Source of the DNA: Paracoccus shanxieyensis
GTDB taxonomy: Bacteria > Pseudomonadota > Alphaproteobacteria > Rhodobacterales > Rhodobacteraceae
Direction: 5' to 3'
Length of the DNA: 64,000 nt
Assembly: GCF_009711265.1 (NCBI RefSeq)
Contig: NZ_WMII01000002.1
Location: forward strand, 267,348 to 331,347
Positions 18,378 to 27,733 of the stretch are shown piece after piece. The translations under genes and the position numbers were made by a program. The notes below the pieces were generated by a model. The model ran no database searches. It was not told where the DNA came from and saw nothing but the letters and a program-made list of their open reading frames with translations. The stretch's first letter is position 1; every line of letters starts with the position of its first letter.

Positions 18378-19109
18378 TTGAATCGCGGTGCTATTTTACT
18401 GGGTTTTTCCCTGCTTGTCCTGGCGGGATGCAGCCGCGAACGTGGCCCCGACGGGATCAGCGACCCTTACGAGCCGATGAACCGGGGGTTTCACGCCTTC
18501 AATCGCGGGCTTGATTCGCATGTCGTCAAGCCACTGAGTGGCGGAATGTCCTCGGACGGCGACGGGCCGGGGCTGGCCAGCCGGGCCGTGACGGGCGTGG
18601 GCAATTTCGGCTCGAACCTTGCCGAGCCGGGCAAGGCGGTGAACCATCTGCTGCAAGGCAAGCCGGAACCGGCCGTCAAGACGGTGTTCCGCTTTCTGGT
18701 CAACACCACCGTCGGTCTGGGCGGTTTCCTTGATCCCGCCACCGCCGATTTCGCCCTGCCCGAACAGGACACCGATTTCGGCCAGACCCTTGCCGTCTGG
18801 GGCATCCCCGAAGGCGCCTATCTGGAACTGCCGCTGCTGGGCCCCTCGACCGAGCGGGACGCGGTGGGCAAGGTCGTCGATCTGGTCGCCGATCCGATGG
18901 GCGCGGTCCTGAACCGCGATCAGCGCGTTCTGGGCTTTGGCGCGCGGCTGGTCGGCAAGGCCGGAGAGCGGGGCGAATATGGCGACACGGTGGATTCCGT
19001 GCTTTATGACAGTGCCGACAGCTATGCGCAGACGCGGCTGATCTGGCTGCAGCATCGCCGTCACGAACTTGGCGAGGAAGGAGAGGCAATTGACCCTTAT
19101 GCCGAATGA
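18378..19109 (+). CDS. mlaA: MlaA (VacJ) outer-membrane lipoprotein
   Basis: MlaA removes misplaced phospholipids from the outer leaflet of the outer membrane and hands them to MlaC. The 243-residue protein has a lipobox (LLVLAGC), then the conserved YEPMNRGFHAFNRGLD, NLAEPGKAVNHLLQG, NTTVGLGGFLDPA and TLAVWGIPEGAYLELPLLGPS. The start is a TTG at 18378, preceded by GAGAAG; no ATG lies before the mature part, so TTG is required. It is followed by an MlaC-like gene with an overlap. The MlaFED importer genes are not in this window. Confidence 0.93.
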   Translation: MNRGAILLGFSLLVLAGCSRERGPDGISDPYEPMNRGFHAFNRGLDSHVVKPLSGGMSSDGDGPGLASRAVTGVGNFGSNLAEPGKAVNHLLQGKPEPAVKTVFRFLVNTTVGLGGFLDPATADFALPEQDTDFGQTLAVWGIPEGAYLELPLLGPSTERDAVGKVVDLVADPMGAVLNRDQRVLGFGARLVGKAGERGEYGDTVDSVLYDSADSYAQTRLIWLQHRRHELGEEGEAIDPYAE

Positions 19110-19698
19110 GACGCGCCGCGGTTTTCTGGGCCTGATGGGTGCGGGGCTGGCCTTTGCCGTCACGCCCGCCCATGCCGCGCTGACCCCCGATCAGGCGGGC
19201 GCGCTGGTGCAGAAATCCATGGATGAGGTCTATGCCGTCATCAACTCGGGCCAGCCCGAGCCACAGATGCTGAAAGGCTTCGAGGCGATCTTTGCGCGCT
19301 ATGCCGATGTGAACATCATCGCCCGCTCGGCGCTGGGTCCGGCGGCGCGGCAGGTCTCGGCCAGCGAGTTCGCGGCCTACAAGCAGGCGTTTCAGGGCTA
19401 TATCGGCCGCAAATACGGCAAGCGCTTCCGGGAATTCGTCGGCTCGAAGATCGAGGTGACGGGCGCGCGGCCGGTGAAATCCTTCATCGCCGTCAGCACG
19501 GTCGCGCATCTGAAAGGCCGCAGCCCGATGGAGATGGAGTGGCACGTGTCCGACAAGTCCGGCAAAAGCCTGTATTTCAACATCATCATCGAGGGCATCA
19601 ACATGCTGGCCTCGGAACGCGCGGAAATCGGCGCGATGCTGGCCCGGCGCAAGGGCGATATCGCGGCGCTGACGGCCGATCTGCAACAGGCGGGCTGA
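19090..19698 (+). CDS. mlaC: MlaC-family periplasmic phospholipid-binding protein with Tat-like signal
   Basis: A Ttg2D/MlaC-type carrier that moves phospholipid between MlaA and the inner membrane. The 202-residue product has a signal peptide with a twin-arginine-like TRRGFLGLMG start and AHA cleavage site near residue 30, then ALVQKSMDEV and FEAIFARYADVNIIARSALG, the family core. AGGAG lies 6 nt before TTG (19090) but 15 nt before the first ATG (19099), so TTG is preferred. It overlaps mlaA by 20 bp and is followed by a strong terminator. Confidence 0.86.
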   Translation: MTLMPNETRRGFLGLMGAGLAFAVTPAHAALTPDQAGALVQKSMDEVYAVINSGQPEPQMLKGFEAIFARYADVNIIARSALGPAARQVSASEFAAYKQAFQGYIGRKYGKRFREFVGSKIEVTGARPVKSFIAVSTVAHLKGRSPMEMEWHVSDKSGKSLYFNIIIEGINMLASERAEIGAMLARRKGDIAALTADLQQAG

Positions 19699-19735
19699 AA
19701 CGGGCGGGCTGAGCCCAAGCCTAAAGCCGCAATCG

Positions 19736-19766
19736 AAAAAGGCCGGTCGCTGGGACCGGCCTTTTT
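19736..19766. terminator. Bidirectional terminator between mlaC and PBP1A
   Basis: An AAAAA-GGCCGGTC stem, 5-nt loop and complementary GACCGGCC-TTTTT form an ideal terminator for both convergent genes. Confidence 0.9.
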
Positions 19767-19768
19767 GC

Positions 19769-22114
19769 TTAGTAAACGCCGTCGATGCCGCGCAAGGCTG
19801 CGGCCAGCGGATCGTCGGGCGATATTTCCGTATCCATGCCATCGGTGGATGAGGTTTCCGCCGGGAAGGTCGGTACCGTGCCGCCCGACTGAATGGTCGA
19901 GGCGTCCTGCAGGCGGCGGCCCGGTTCACCCTGCGGCTGCATCGCGGGATCCTGCGGGGCGGGGGCCGCGCCTTCGGGCTGGGGCTGACCCAGCGCCGAG
20001 GACAAGGCCGCCGCCAGCGGATCGGATGCGCCATCCGCGCCGCCCGAGCTGACGACATGCGGCACCGCGCCCGAGGCGTCAAAGACGAAGCTGCCCAGCG
20101 ATTCCACCGGCAATCCTTCATGGATCTCGGTCATCACGGCCTGCCAGATCTCGGCGGGCAGACCGCCGCCGGTCACGCCTTTCAGCGGCTTGTTGTCATC
20201 ATTGCCCAGCCAGACGCCGGTGACATATTGCCCGGTAAAGCCGATGAACCACGCATCGCGATAGCTGGAGGTGGTGCCGGTCTTGCCGGCTGCCGGACGA
20301 CCCGCCAGCTTGGCGCGACCGCCGGTGCCGTGCTGGATGACCTGCTCCATCATGCCGATCAGCTCACCCGCCGCCTTTTGAGAGATGACGCGCTGGCCCA
20401 TGCCGCCCGACTGGCCGATCAGCGGCTGATCGTCGCCCTTGATCTGCAATTCGACCAGACCATAGGGACGGACCGCCGTGCCGCCGTTGCGGATGCCCGC
20501 ATAGGCGCTGGTCATGTTCAGAAGCGTCGATTCCGACGCGCCCAGCCCCAGCGCGGGACCGCTGGCAAGGTTGTTGGCAAAGCCGAAATCCTGCGCGATG
20601 CGGCGCACGGCGTCGCGCCCCGCGATTTCCTGCAGGCGCACGGTCGCGGTGTTCAGCGAATTGGCCAGGGCGCGGGTCAGCGTCACCTCGCCGTAATAGC
20701 GGCGGGTATAGTTCTGCGGCGACCATGGGGCCGATCCGGGGATGCGGATGGTCAGCGGGCCGTCCTCGATCAGGTCGTTCGGGCTGTAGCCCTGATCCAG
20801 CGCTGCGGCATAGACGAAGGGCTTGAAGCTGGATCCGGTCTGACGGTTCGCCTGCGTGGCGCGGTTGAACGTGCCCGACACGGTATTGTCGCGCCCGCCG
20901 ATCATCGCGCGCACCGCGCCATCGGGCGACATGACGACAACCGCCGCCTGCGCCGTCGATCCCTTGGCCACCTTTTCGTCAAAGACGCGTTGCAGCGCGC
21001 GTTCGGCGGCGCGCTGGATGCGTTCGTCGAAGGTGGTCTTGATGGTCACGTCCTCGGTGGTTTCGCTGGTCAGGAAGCCCGGCCCGGTCTCCATCACCCA
21101 ATCCGCGAAATAGCCGCCCGCCCGCGCCGCCGCCGCCTTGGACAGCACGGCGGGATGGGCCTTGGCATCGGCGAATTGCGCGTCGTCCAGATAGCCCTGA
21201 TCGTGCATCAGCCCCAGAATGACACTGGCGCGATCCTGCGAGCGTTCAAGGTTCGAGGTCGGCGCGAAATAGCTGGGGGCCTTCAGCAGCCCTGCCAGCA
21301 TCGCGGCCTCGGCCGGGGTCACCTCGGCTGCGGATTTGCCGAAATAGCGCTGCGAGGCGGCCTCGAAGCCGCGCGCGCCCGCGCCCAGATAGGACCGGTT
21401 CATATAGATGTTCAGGATATCCGCCTTGGAGTATTTCGCCTCCATCGCCATGGCATAGGGGATTTCCTTGACCTTGCGCCAGATCGTCGACTGGCGGCAC
21501 TCGGCCTCATACTCGGCTTCGGATTTCCAGCGCGTCGGATCGAAGCTTTCGCCCAGACACAAGAGCTTCGAGACCTGCTGCGTGATGGTCGAGCCGCCAT
21601 TGCCCGACAGCGGACCGCGCCCCGCCGCCATGTTGATGCGGATGGCGCTGGCAATGCCCTGCGGATCCACGCCGATATGGCGATAGAAGCGCTTGTCCTC
21701 GGTCGCGACGACGGCGTTTTTCAGCGCAGGCGCAATCTTGTCGGAACTGACCATGCCAAAAGTTTCACCGCGCCAGGCGAAAACCTTGCCATCGGTGTCC
21801 AGCATGGTGACCGAGCCGCGGGCACGTCCGTCGAAAAGTGCCGAAGCCTCGGGCAGGGTGGTGTAGAAGTAAAACGTGGCTGCGGCGACGATGGCGGCGA
21901 CGGTCAGCGCCAGCCGCCAGAACGATCCCCAGACCACGCGCCAGACCAGAACGACGATCCCGGCGATTCCCCGCGTCAGGAAATTGCCGCGTTTCGGCGG
22001 ACGTGATCCGCCCGAGCCACGGCGTTTTGCGGGCTGTTTCGTCGGCTTTTGAGTGGGTTGGTCGAAATTGCGCTTGTCAGCGACAATCCGGCCATTGCCG
22101 GTCGGTTTCTTCAT
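19769..22114 (-). CDS. Penicillin-binding protein 1A family (transglycosylase/transpeptidase)
   Basis: A class A PBP that polymerises and cross-links peptidoglycan. The 781-residue protein has a basic cytoplasmic tail, a membrane segment near residues 50-85, a GT51 domain with EDKRFYRHIGVDP and GGSTITQQ, and a transpeptidase domain with SxxK in TGSSFKP, SLN and KTGTT. The C-terminal 100 residues are acidic and Pro/Gly/Gln-rich. The frame is open further upstream to 22219, but the ATG at 22114, with AGGA 8 nt before it, begins the basic tail and is preferred. It converges with mlaC across a shared terminator. Confidence 0.95.
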   Translation of the reverse strand: MKKPTGNGRIVADKRNFDQPTQKPTKQPAKRRGSGGSRPPKRGNFLTRGIAGIVVLVWRVVWGSFWRLALTVAAIVAAATFYFYTTLPEASALFDGRARGSVTMLDTDGKVFAWRGETFGMVSSDKIAPALKNAVVATEDKRFYRHIGVDPQGIASAIRINMAAGRGPLSGNGGSTITQQVSKLLCLGESFDPTRWKSEAEYEAECRQSTIWRKVKEIPYAMAMEAKYSKADILNIYMNRSYLGAGARGFEAASQRYFGKSAAEVTPAEAAMLAGLLKAPSYFAPTSNLERSQDRASVILGLMHDQGYLDDAQFADAKAHPAVLSKAAAARAGGYFADWVMETGPGFLTSETTEDVTIKTTFDERIQRAAERALQRVFDEKVAKGSTAQAAVVVMSPDGAVRAMIGGRDNTVSGTFNRATQANRQTGSSFKPFVYAAALDQGYSPNDLIEDGPLTIRIPGSAPWSPQNYTRRYYGEVTLTRALANSLNTATVRLQEIAGRDAVRRIAQDFGFANNLASGPALGLGASESTLLNMTSAYAGIRNGGTAVRPYGLVELQIKGDDQPLIGQSGGMGQRVISQKAAGELIGMMEQVIQHGTGGRAKLAGRPAAGKTGTTSSYRDAWFIGFTGQYVTGVWLGNDDNKPLKGVTGGGLPAEIWQAVMTEIHEGLPVESLGSFVFDASGAVPHVVSSGGADGASDPLAAALSSALGQPQPEGAAPAPQDPAMQPQGEPGRRLQDASTIQSGGTVPTFPAETSSTDGMDTEISPDDPLAAALRGIDGVY

Positions 22115-22370
22115 GCCTGTGTTCCTGCCCGGCCGCTTCGCCGGCCATGTTCCGCAGCAAGATACAGGAAAGGCAAAGGGAATAGAACCGCGATGACCTA
22201 TCAGTGAACTGCCCCGCAAAGCTGCAAAGGGGATTTGTGCTGATGAAAAAATGGGCGTGATGAATCAGCGGGCAGCGAATGGCTGCACAAGTCTTGTGCT
22301 TTCCGCCCGCGCCCGCGTTTTCTGGCCACAATTTGGAACTTCTGCGACGCAGAGAGAGGGTGCAGGACAG

Positions 22371-23816
22371 ATGAAAAGACTAACCGCGATCAAACCCCTG
22401 ATCCCGGCGCTCGCCATGCCGCTGGTCGGGCTGGCGGCATTGCCGGCGATGGCGCAGGAGGCGGTGGATGCGACGACCACGGCCGTTGCAGAAACCGTGG
22501 CCCCCATCGTGGACAAGGGCGACGCCACATGGATGATGGTCTCGGCCATTCTGGTCATGGCGATGTCGATCCCCGGCCTTGCGCTGTTCTATGGCGGTCT
22601 GGTCCGCGCCAAGAACATGCTGTCGGTGCTGATGCAGGTCTTTACGATCTTCTGCATCATGGCGCTGCTTTGGGTCTGCTTTGGTTATTCGCTGGCCTTC
22701 ACCGGCGCGGGTTCCGCCGAAGAGGCGACCTGGCTGACCCCGTTCATCGGCGGCTTCTCGAAAGCGTTCCTGTCGGGCGTCGATGCCTCGTCGCTGGCCG
22801 AGACCTTCACCACGAACGTCTTCGTGCCGGAATATGTCTTCATCACCTTCCAGCTGGCTTTCGCCTGCATCGCCAGCGCGCTGATCGTCGGCGCCACGGT
22901 CGAGCGGATGAAGTTTTCGGCCATGCTGATCTTCGTCGTGATCTGGTTCTTCTTCAGCTATCTGCCCATGGCCCACATGGTCTGGTGGTGGGGTGGTCCC
23001 AGCGCCTATGACGCGCCCGGCGGCTATCTGTTCAGCCATGGCGATCTGGACTTTGCCGGCGGCACGGTCATCCACATCAACGCAGGTATCGCCGGCCTTG
23101 TCGCCGCGATCATGGTCGGCCCGCGCCTTGGCTATGGCAAGGAACTGATGGCGCCGCACAACCTGCCCTTCACCTTCATCGGCGGCTGCCTGCTGTGGAT
23201 CGGCTGGTTCGGGTTCAACGCAGGTTCGAACATGGAAGCCACGGGCGTTGCTGCCATGGCGCTGCTGAACACCGTCGTCGCGACCGCCGCTGCCGCGCTG
23301 GCATGGGCCTTTGGTGAGTGGCTGTTCCGTGGCCATCCCTCGCTGCTGGGCGGGATCTCGGGTGCGATTGCCGGTCTGGTGGGCATCACCCCGGCTGCCG
23401 GTTTCGTCGGTCCCATGGGTGCCATCGTCATCGGTCTGGCTGCGGGCTTCCTGTGCATGTGGTTCGTCGTCAGCATCAAGGCCAAGCTGGGCGTGGACGA
23501 GTCGCTGGACGTGTTCGGCATCCACGGCATCGGCGGCATCGTCGGCGCGATCCTGACGGGCGTGTTTGCCGCGCCGTCGCTGGGTGGCTCGGGCGTGTTC
23601 GACTATTCGACCGGCGCGGTGGCCGAGGGCTACAACATCGCCAGCCAGGTGATGACCCAGACGCTGGGCGTCGTGGTCGCGGTGGTCTGGTCGGCAGTCG
23701 TGTCCTTCGTGGCGCTGCTGATCGTCAAGGCCGTCGTCGGCCTGCGCGTGCCTGCCAATGACGAACGTCAGGGTCTGGACACCACCACCCATGGCGAAAA
23801 CGCCTATAACAACTGA
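22371..23816 (+). CDS. amtB: Ammonium transporter (Amt family)
   Basis: A channel that conducts ammonia/ammonium across the inner membrane. The 481-residue product has a signal-like N-terminus ending AMAQ, then 11 membrane segments with the family motifs GLALFYGGLVRAKNML, FFFSYLPMAHMVWWWGG, FAGGTVIHINAG (the conserved His), FGFNAGS and DVFGIHGIGGIVGAIL (the second His). AGGA lies 5 nt before the ATG at 22371; upstream codons in the frame are not coding-like. There is no glnK next to it. A terminator follows at 23838. Confidence 0.96.
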   Translation: MKRLTAIKPLIPALAMPLVGLAALPAMAQEAVDATTTAVAETVAPIVDKGDATWMMVSAILVMAMSIPGLALFYGGLVRAKNMLSVLMQVFTIFCIMALLWVCFGYSLAFTGAGSAEEATWLTPFIGGFSKAFLSGVDASSLAETFTTNVFVPEYVFITFQLAFACIASALIVGATVERMKFSAMLIFVVIWFFFSYLPMAHMVWWWGGPSAYDAPGGYLFSHGDLDFAGGTVIHINAGIAGLVAAIMVGPRLGYGKELMAPHNLPFTFIGGCLLWIGWFGFNAGSNMEATGVAAMALLNTVVATAAAALAWAFGEWLFRGHPSLLGGISGAIAGLVGITPAAGFVGPMGAIVIGLAAGFLCMWFVVSIKAKLGVDESLDVFGIHGIGGIVGAILTGVFAAPSLGGSGVFDYSTGAVAEGYNIASQVMTQTLGVVVAVVWSAVVSFVALLIVKAVVGLRVPANDERQGLDTTTHGENAYNN

Positions 23817-23837
23817 TCGGGCCTGCGCCCGACACGG

Positions 23838-23867
23838 AAAAGCCCCGGCATTGCGCCGGGGCTTTTT
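23838..23867. terminator. Terminator after amtB
   Basis: A 12-bp stem AAAAGCCCCGGC and its complement with a 5-nt loop ends in TTTTT on the plus strand; the minus strand also has a T-run, so it may serve the phage-like remnant as well. Confidence 0.9.
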
Positions 23868-23879
23868 CGTTTCCTGTCT

Positions 23880-25376
23880 TCAGTTGCTGTCCGGTGATGC
23901 CCATCGCAGGCGATAGCTGAAGCTGTAATGCCATGCCTGACTGCCTGCCTGTCTGGCGGTCAGTGCAAGTCCCGCGTCGCGCCGGGTGCTGCCCGGTTCG
24001 ATCATGCCGTGCTGGCCGCCGCAGCTTGCCACCCCGGCCAGATAATGCGGCGCGACCAGATCCAAGGCGATGGGCAGCGACAGGCGCAGCCGGGACATTT
24101 GCGCAGGGTCCGCCGGGTTGACCGACAGCCGCCCGCAGACGGTGACGATGTCGCCCAGACGGGTCCACATCGCCTCGAACGCGCGGCAACCGGCGATATT
24201 GGCATCCACAGTCAATGTCGGGATATAGACGCCGCTGTCGTTCTGAATCGGCGGCACGCCGCCCTTTTCCTCGGATCGGCGGATGTAATAGCCGATCTCT
24301 TCCTTGGCCGATGGGGCGACATGAACGGCGTTGTCGTCGGGATCCCAGCTCTCGATTCCGGTGGTGTCCAGACTGACCAGCGTGCGGCGGGCCGGATCGC
24401 GCGCGGCGATGCGGCGAATGGCCGCGTACCAGTGCAGCCGGGGCGTTTCGATCCCCCTGCCATACGGCCATGGCGTAACCATCAGAACCGAGGTCGAGGC
24501 CGTCATGTAAGCCGCGATCTGGGCAAGGATCAGATCGAAATCGCGGCTTTCATAGGCGGCCGAATAGGCGAAATCCGCCTCGGTCGGCCAGATGAACACG
24601 CGGTCAAAGCGCTGGTGCGCGCCGTGCAGGCCAAGCCAGTCAAAGGCCGCGGCGATATTGCGGGCGAAAACCTCGGCCATGCGCGGCGCCTGCGCATAAA
24701 GCCGCAGCTTGGCGCCCGGCTTGGGCGGCCAGCCTGCGGTTCCGGTGATCGTCACCGGCTGGCTGCGCCATGTACCATGATCGGTTGCGGCGGTGGTGCT
24801 GGTGAACGTGACATGGCAGCCCTTGGGGTCGGATGCCAGTTCGATCCGGCCGGGATAGAACGGGTCCATGCCCATGTCGCGTGCGCCCAGATAGCGTGCA
24901 AGGCCATTCCGGTCCGTCTTGGAAAAGCGCAGCAGGCCATCATTTGCACCGATGCAGCCCGCGCCGGGATCGTCGGTTTCCGTTCCGCTCCACAAGTAAG
25001 GATCACCGACAAGCGCCCGCACGCCGGTTCCACCGCGGGCCACGACGATCAGGTAATGATCCTCGGACGGGCGGGCGCGGGCCAGTTCGGCTGCATAGGC
25101 CAGCGGCAAACGCAGCGGCGCCTGTGCCGCAGGAATGAAGGCCGAGCCGGTCGTGGCATCGGAATTCCCGGCCCATGCACCGCCGTTCCAGACGAACAGA
25201 TTGCCGGGCGGCGGATCGCGCCAGCCATTTTCGTCGGCGACCCCGACGAAATTCGGCGGAGATCAGCAGAAAATCACCCGAACGGGGCGGGTGCGCACCG
25301 GCCCGTTGCTGGTCACAAGCGCGTCAGTCGGATGCATCCAGATCTCATAAGTTGGGGCGGCTGCGGCGTCAGGCGG
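23880..25376 (-). pseudogene. Phage-tail/SGNH-hydrolase-like gene remnant with an in-frame TGA
   Basis: The open part from 25262 to 23880 encodes about 460 residues without any ATG, GTG or TTG near its start. It reads NFVGVADENGWRDPPP, LFVWNGGAWAG, then YLIVVARGGTGVRAL and later an RLHWYAAIRRIAARDP block. This recalls proteins with a small tail-fibre-like start fused to an SGNH-type hydrolase in alphaproteobacterial phages. A first usable start is TTG at 25107-25109 (409 codons). The same frame continues upstream past a TGA at 25263-25265 with 37 further codons (PTYEIWMHPTDALVTSNG and so on) up to the stop of the prenyl synthase. I read it as a 5'-truncated, broken gene. A single-frame original with TGG at that point is possible. 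Function, if any, is unknown. Confidence 0.6.
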
Positions 25377-26378
25377 TCAGGAGATGCGCGACACCACGAA
25401 ATCCGCCAGTTCCGACAGGATGTTGCGCAATTCATGGTCGGGCGTGGCCTCAAGCGCGGTCTTGGCGCGGGCGGCCCAGTCCAAGGCGTCGCGGCGCGCC
25501 GCATCCAGTGCGCCACGGCGGCGCAGGATCTCAAGCGCGGTTTCCAGATCGCCATCGCTCTGCTGGCCCTTGCCGATGGTGCGGTCCCAGAAGGCGCGCT
25601 CATCACCGTCGGCTGCGGCAATCGCCTTGATGACGGGCAGCGTCAGCTTGCGTTCGCGGAAATCATCCCCGACATTCTTGCCGATCACCTCGGCCGAGCC
25701 GCCGTAATCCAGCAGGTCATCGACAATCTGGAAGGCGATTCCCAAGGCATCGCCGTAATCGAACAAGGCCTGCTGCACGGTCGCATCGACATTGGCAATG
25801 ACCGCGCCCGCCTCGGTCGCGGCGGAAAACAGCGCCGCGGTCTTGCCGCGCACGATCTGGATATAGGTGTCTTCGGTGGTGGCCACATCCTGCGCGGCGG
25901 TCAGTTGCAGCACCTCGCCTTCGGCGATGGTGGCGCTGGCATTGGCAAGGATGCGCATGACCTCCATGCTGCCGGTATCGGCCATCAACTGAAAGCTGCG
26001 CGCGAACAGGTAATCGCCGACCAGCACGCTGGACTTGTTGTCCCACAGCAGGTTCGCGGTCGGACGCCCGCGTCGCTGCTGGCTTTCGTCCACCACGTCA
26101 TCATGCAAAAGCGTCGCGGTGTGGATGAATTCGACCGCAGCCGCCAGCAGCAGATGCGCCTCGCCGCAATAGCCGCACAGCCGCGCGGCCCCCAGCACCA
26201 GCATCGGGCGCAGACGCTTGCCGCCCGCCTCGACCAGATGGGCGGTGACCTCGGGAATGCGCGGCGCGTGACGGCTGGCCATCCGGTCGCGGATCAGCGC
26301 GTTCACGGCCTGCATGTCCTTGGCCAGTTCGCTGGCCAGACGGTCCAGCGGCTTCGAGACGTTTTCGTTCATGCCCAT
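25377..26378 (-). CDS. ispB: Polyprenyl (probably decaprenyl) diphosphate synthase
   Basis: It builds the ubiquinone side chain from farnesyl diphosphate and IPP. The 333-residue protein has both Asp-rich motifs, LLHDDVVDES near residue 90 and FQIVDDLLDYGG near 217, plus GKRLRPMLVL and the FGEVLQL-type GEVLQLTAAQ. It starts MGMNENVSKPLDRL, like Paracoccus-type synthases of ubiquinone-10, which suggests decaprenyl (C50) length; chain length cannot be proved from sequence alone. The start at 26378 has GGGA before it; a second ATG at 26372 is possible. It is divergent from the DUF2007 gene. Confidence 0.94.
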   Translation of the reverse strand: MGMNENVSKPLDRLASELAKDMQAVNALIRDRMASRHAPRIPEVTAHLVEAGGKRLRPMLVLGAARLCGYCGEAHLLLAAAVEFIHTATLLHDDVVDESQQRRGRPTANLLWDNKSSVLVGDYLFARSFQLMADTGSMEVMRILANASATIAEGEVLQLTAAQDVATTEDTYIQIVRGKTAALFSAATEAGAVIANVDATVQQALFDYGDALGIAFQIVDDLLDYGGSAEVIGKNVGDDFRERKLTLPVIKAIAAADGDERAFWDRTIGKGQQSDGDLETALEILRRRGALDAARRDALDWAARAKTALEATPDHELRNILSELADFVVSRIS

Positions 26379-26453
26379 CTGCCATTCCCTTTTGCTGGCA
26401 AGCCATTGCCACGCCATGGACAGCGGCGCAACAGGCGCTTAACTTTTGTCCGT

Positions 26454-26666
26454 ATGAAGGAAGTTTTGCGCACCACCAATCCGCTGCTGATCACCCGCGC
26501 CGCCGACCTGCTGGAATCCGAGGGAATCGCCGCATTCCCGCTGGATCAGCACATGAGCGTGCTGGAGGGATCCATCGGCATCCTGCCCCGGCGACTGATG
26601 GTCGCAGACCGGGATCACTTCATGGCGACGGCCATTCTGCGCGACAATCAGATCGGGCATGACTGA
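26454..26666 (+). CDS. DUF2007 family small protein
   Basis: A 70-residue protein: MKEVLRTTNPLLITRAADLL, then FPLDQHMSVLEGSIGILPRRL, which is the DUF2007 core. Members are described as putative signal-transducing proteins, but none is well characterised to my knowledge. It overlaps the next gene by 8 bp, so the two are likely co-translated. No clear RBS is seen; the initiation site is the first ATG in the conserved part. Confidence 0.8.
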   Translation: MKEVLRTTNPLLITRAADLLESEGIAAFPLDQHMSVLEGSIGILPRRLMVADRDHFMATAILRDNQIGHD

Positions 26667-27408
26667 ACCGCGCCGCGACGGCTTTCTGGGCGGGCGGCTG
26701 TCCATCGCGCAGCCCGTGGCGGGCTATCGCGCGGGGGCGGATGCGGTGATGCTGGCCGCCGCATGTCCCGCGCAGGCAGGCGAAAGCGTGCTTGAACTGG
26801 GCTGCGGCGCGGGCACGGCGCTGTTCTGCCTTGGCGCGCGCGTGCCCGGCCTGCGGCTGACCGGGTTGGAGGTTCAAGACAGCTATGCCGCGCTGGCGCG
26901 CGAAAACGCCGACCAGAACGGCATCCCGGCGCGGATCGTCACCGGCGATCTGACGCGAATGCCGCCGGAACTGCGCGCGGAAAGCTTTGATCATGTCATC
27001 AGCAATCCGCCCTATTTCACCAGCGGCACCGTTGCGCCCGATGCCGGGCGCGGCACGGCCCGGCATGAAGACGCACCGCTGTCGCTTTGGCTGGAAACCG
27101 CGCTGCGCCGGTTGCGCCCCGGCGGCTGGCTGACGCTGATTCACCGCGCCGAACGTCTTTCGGTGATTCTGTCCGTTCTGGGGGCAGGGGCGGGCGAGAT
27201 CACGATCTTGCCAGTCAGCGCGAGGATCGGCCGCGATGCGGGCCGGATTATCGTTCTGGCGCGCAAGGGGGCAAAGGCGCCGCTGCGGCTGCTTTCGCCC
27301 TTTATCATGCATGAAAAACCGTCACATTCCGCCGACGCCGAAGACCTGACTGCCGAAGCTCACGCCGTTTTGCGCGACGGCGCGCCGCTCAACCTGCGGG
27401 GGCGGTGA
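26659..27408 (+). CDS. Class I SAM methyltransferase, tRNA1(Val) A37 N6-methyltransferase-like
   Basis: A 249-residue methyltransferase of the TrmN6/YfiC type. It has the SAM-binding GCGAGTALFC (motif I, ELGCGAG near residue 45), motif II GLEVQDSYAALA, and the NPPYF motif for amino-group methylation of adenine near residue 115, followed by RHEDAPLSLWLETALRRL. The likely target is tRNA, but rRNA or protein substrates are not excluded. The ATG overlaps the DUF2007 gene. Confidence 0.85.
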   Translation: MTEPRRDGFLGGRLSIAQPVAGYRAGADAVMLAAACPAQAGESVLELGCGAGTALFCLGARVPGLRLTGLEVQDSYAALARENADQNGIPARIVTGDLTRMPPELRAESFDHVISNPPYFTSGTVAPDAGRGTARHEDAPLSLWLETALRRLRPGGWLTLIHRAERLSVILSVLGAGAGEITILPVSARIGRDAGRIIVLARKGAKAPLRLLSPFIMHEKPSHSADAEDLTAEAHAVLRDGAPLNLRGR

Positions 27409-27477
27409 TTTCCGATGACAATATGACGATTCTATGTTGGACTTGGTCCTGTTCGATCAATCCACGAGGAGGACGAT

Positions 27478-27642
27478 ATGTCGGTAGAATCCCACGTTCA
27501 GGAGCTTCGCCGCAAACATCAGTCACTTTCAAACCAGATTGAGGCAGCGCATCGCAGCCCCGCGACGGATGACCTCTCGATCTCGCAGATGAAGAAGGAA
27601 AAACTGCGTCTTAAAGAAGAGATCACGCGCCTTTCGCATTGA
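27478..27642 (+). CDS. DUF465 (YdcH-like) small coiled-coil protein
   Basis: A 54-residue charged protein (MSVESHVQELRRKHQSLS, MKKEKLRLKEEITRLSH) that is almost wholly helical, matching the DUF465 family. It has a strong RBS (GAGGAGG, 6 nt before ATG) and a good terminator at 27688. Function unknown. It is short, but its start signal and family fit make it a real gene. Confidence 0.87.
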   Translation: MSVESHVQELRRKHQSLSNQIEAAHRSPATDDLSISQMKKEKLRLKEEITRLSH

Positions 27643-27687
27643 CCGAAAGCTGCGTCGGATCGTCGACACACTCTTCCAGAACGTGCA

Positions 27688-27724
27688 ACGGCCCGCGACA
27701 GGATCGCGGGCCGTTGTGGTTTTC
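27688..27724 (+). terminator. Terminator after the DUF465 gene
   Basis: A 12-bp perfect stem (AACGGCCCGCGA and its complement) with a 5-nt loop, then GTGGTTTT on the plus strand. It also lies just downstream of phaB on the other strand. Confidence 0.8.
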
Positions 27725-27733
27725 AGGCCGGTT

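Noticed and set aside
20057..22006. 649-codon open frame antisense to PBP1A
   Set aside because: Shadow frame; PBP motifs are intact on the other strand.
22320..22340. Sigma-54-like TGGCC...TTGG before amtB
   Set aside because: The spacing between the GG and the TTGG does not fit the -24/-12 rule.
25263..25265. Selenocysteine reading of the in-frame TGA
   Set aside because: The context shows no SECIS-like hairpin just downstream that I can support, and the gene also lacks a start; decay is simpler.
23928..26666. 912-codon plus-strand open frame
   Set aside because: It is antisense to the phage-like remnant and ispB. Only its last 71 codons (DUF2007) are coding.
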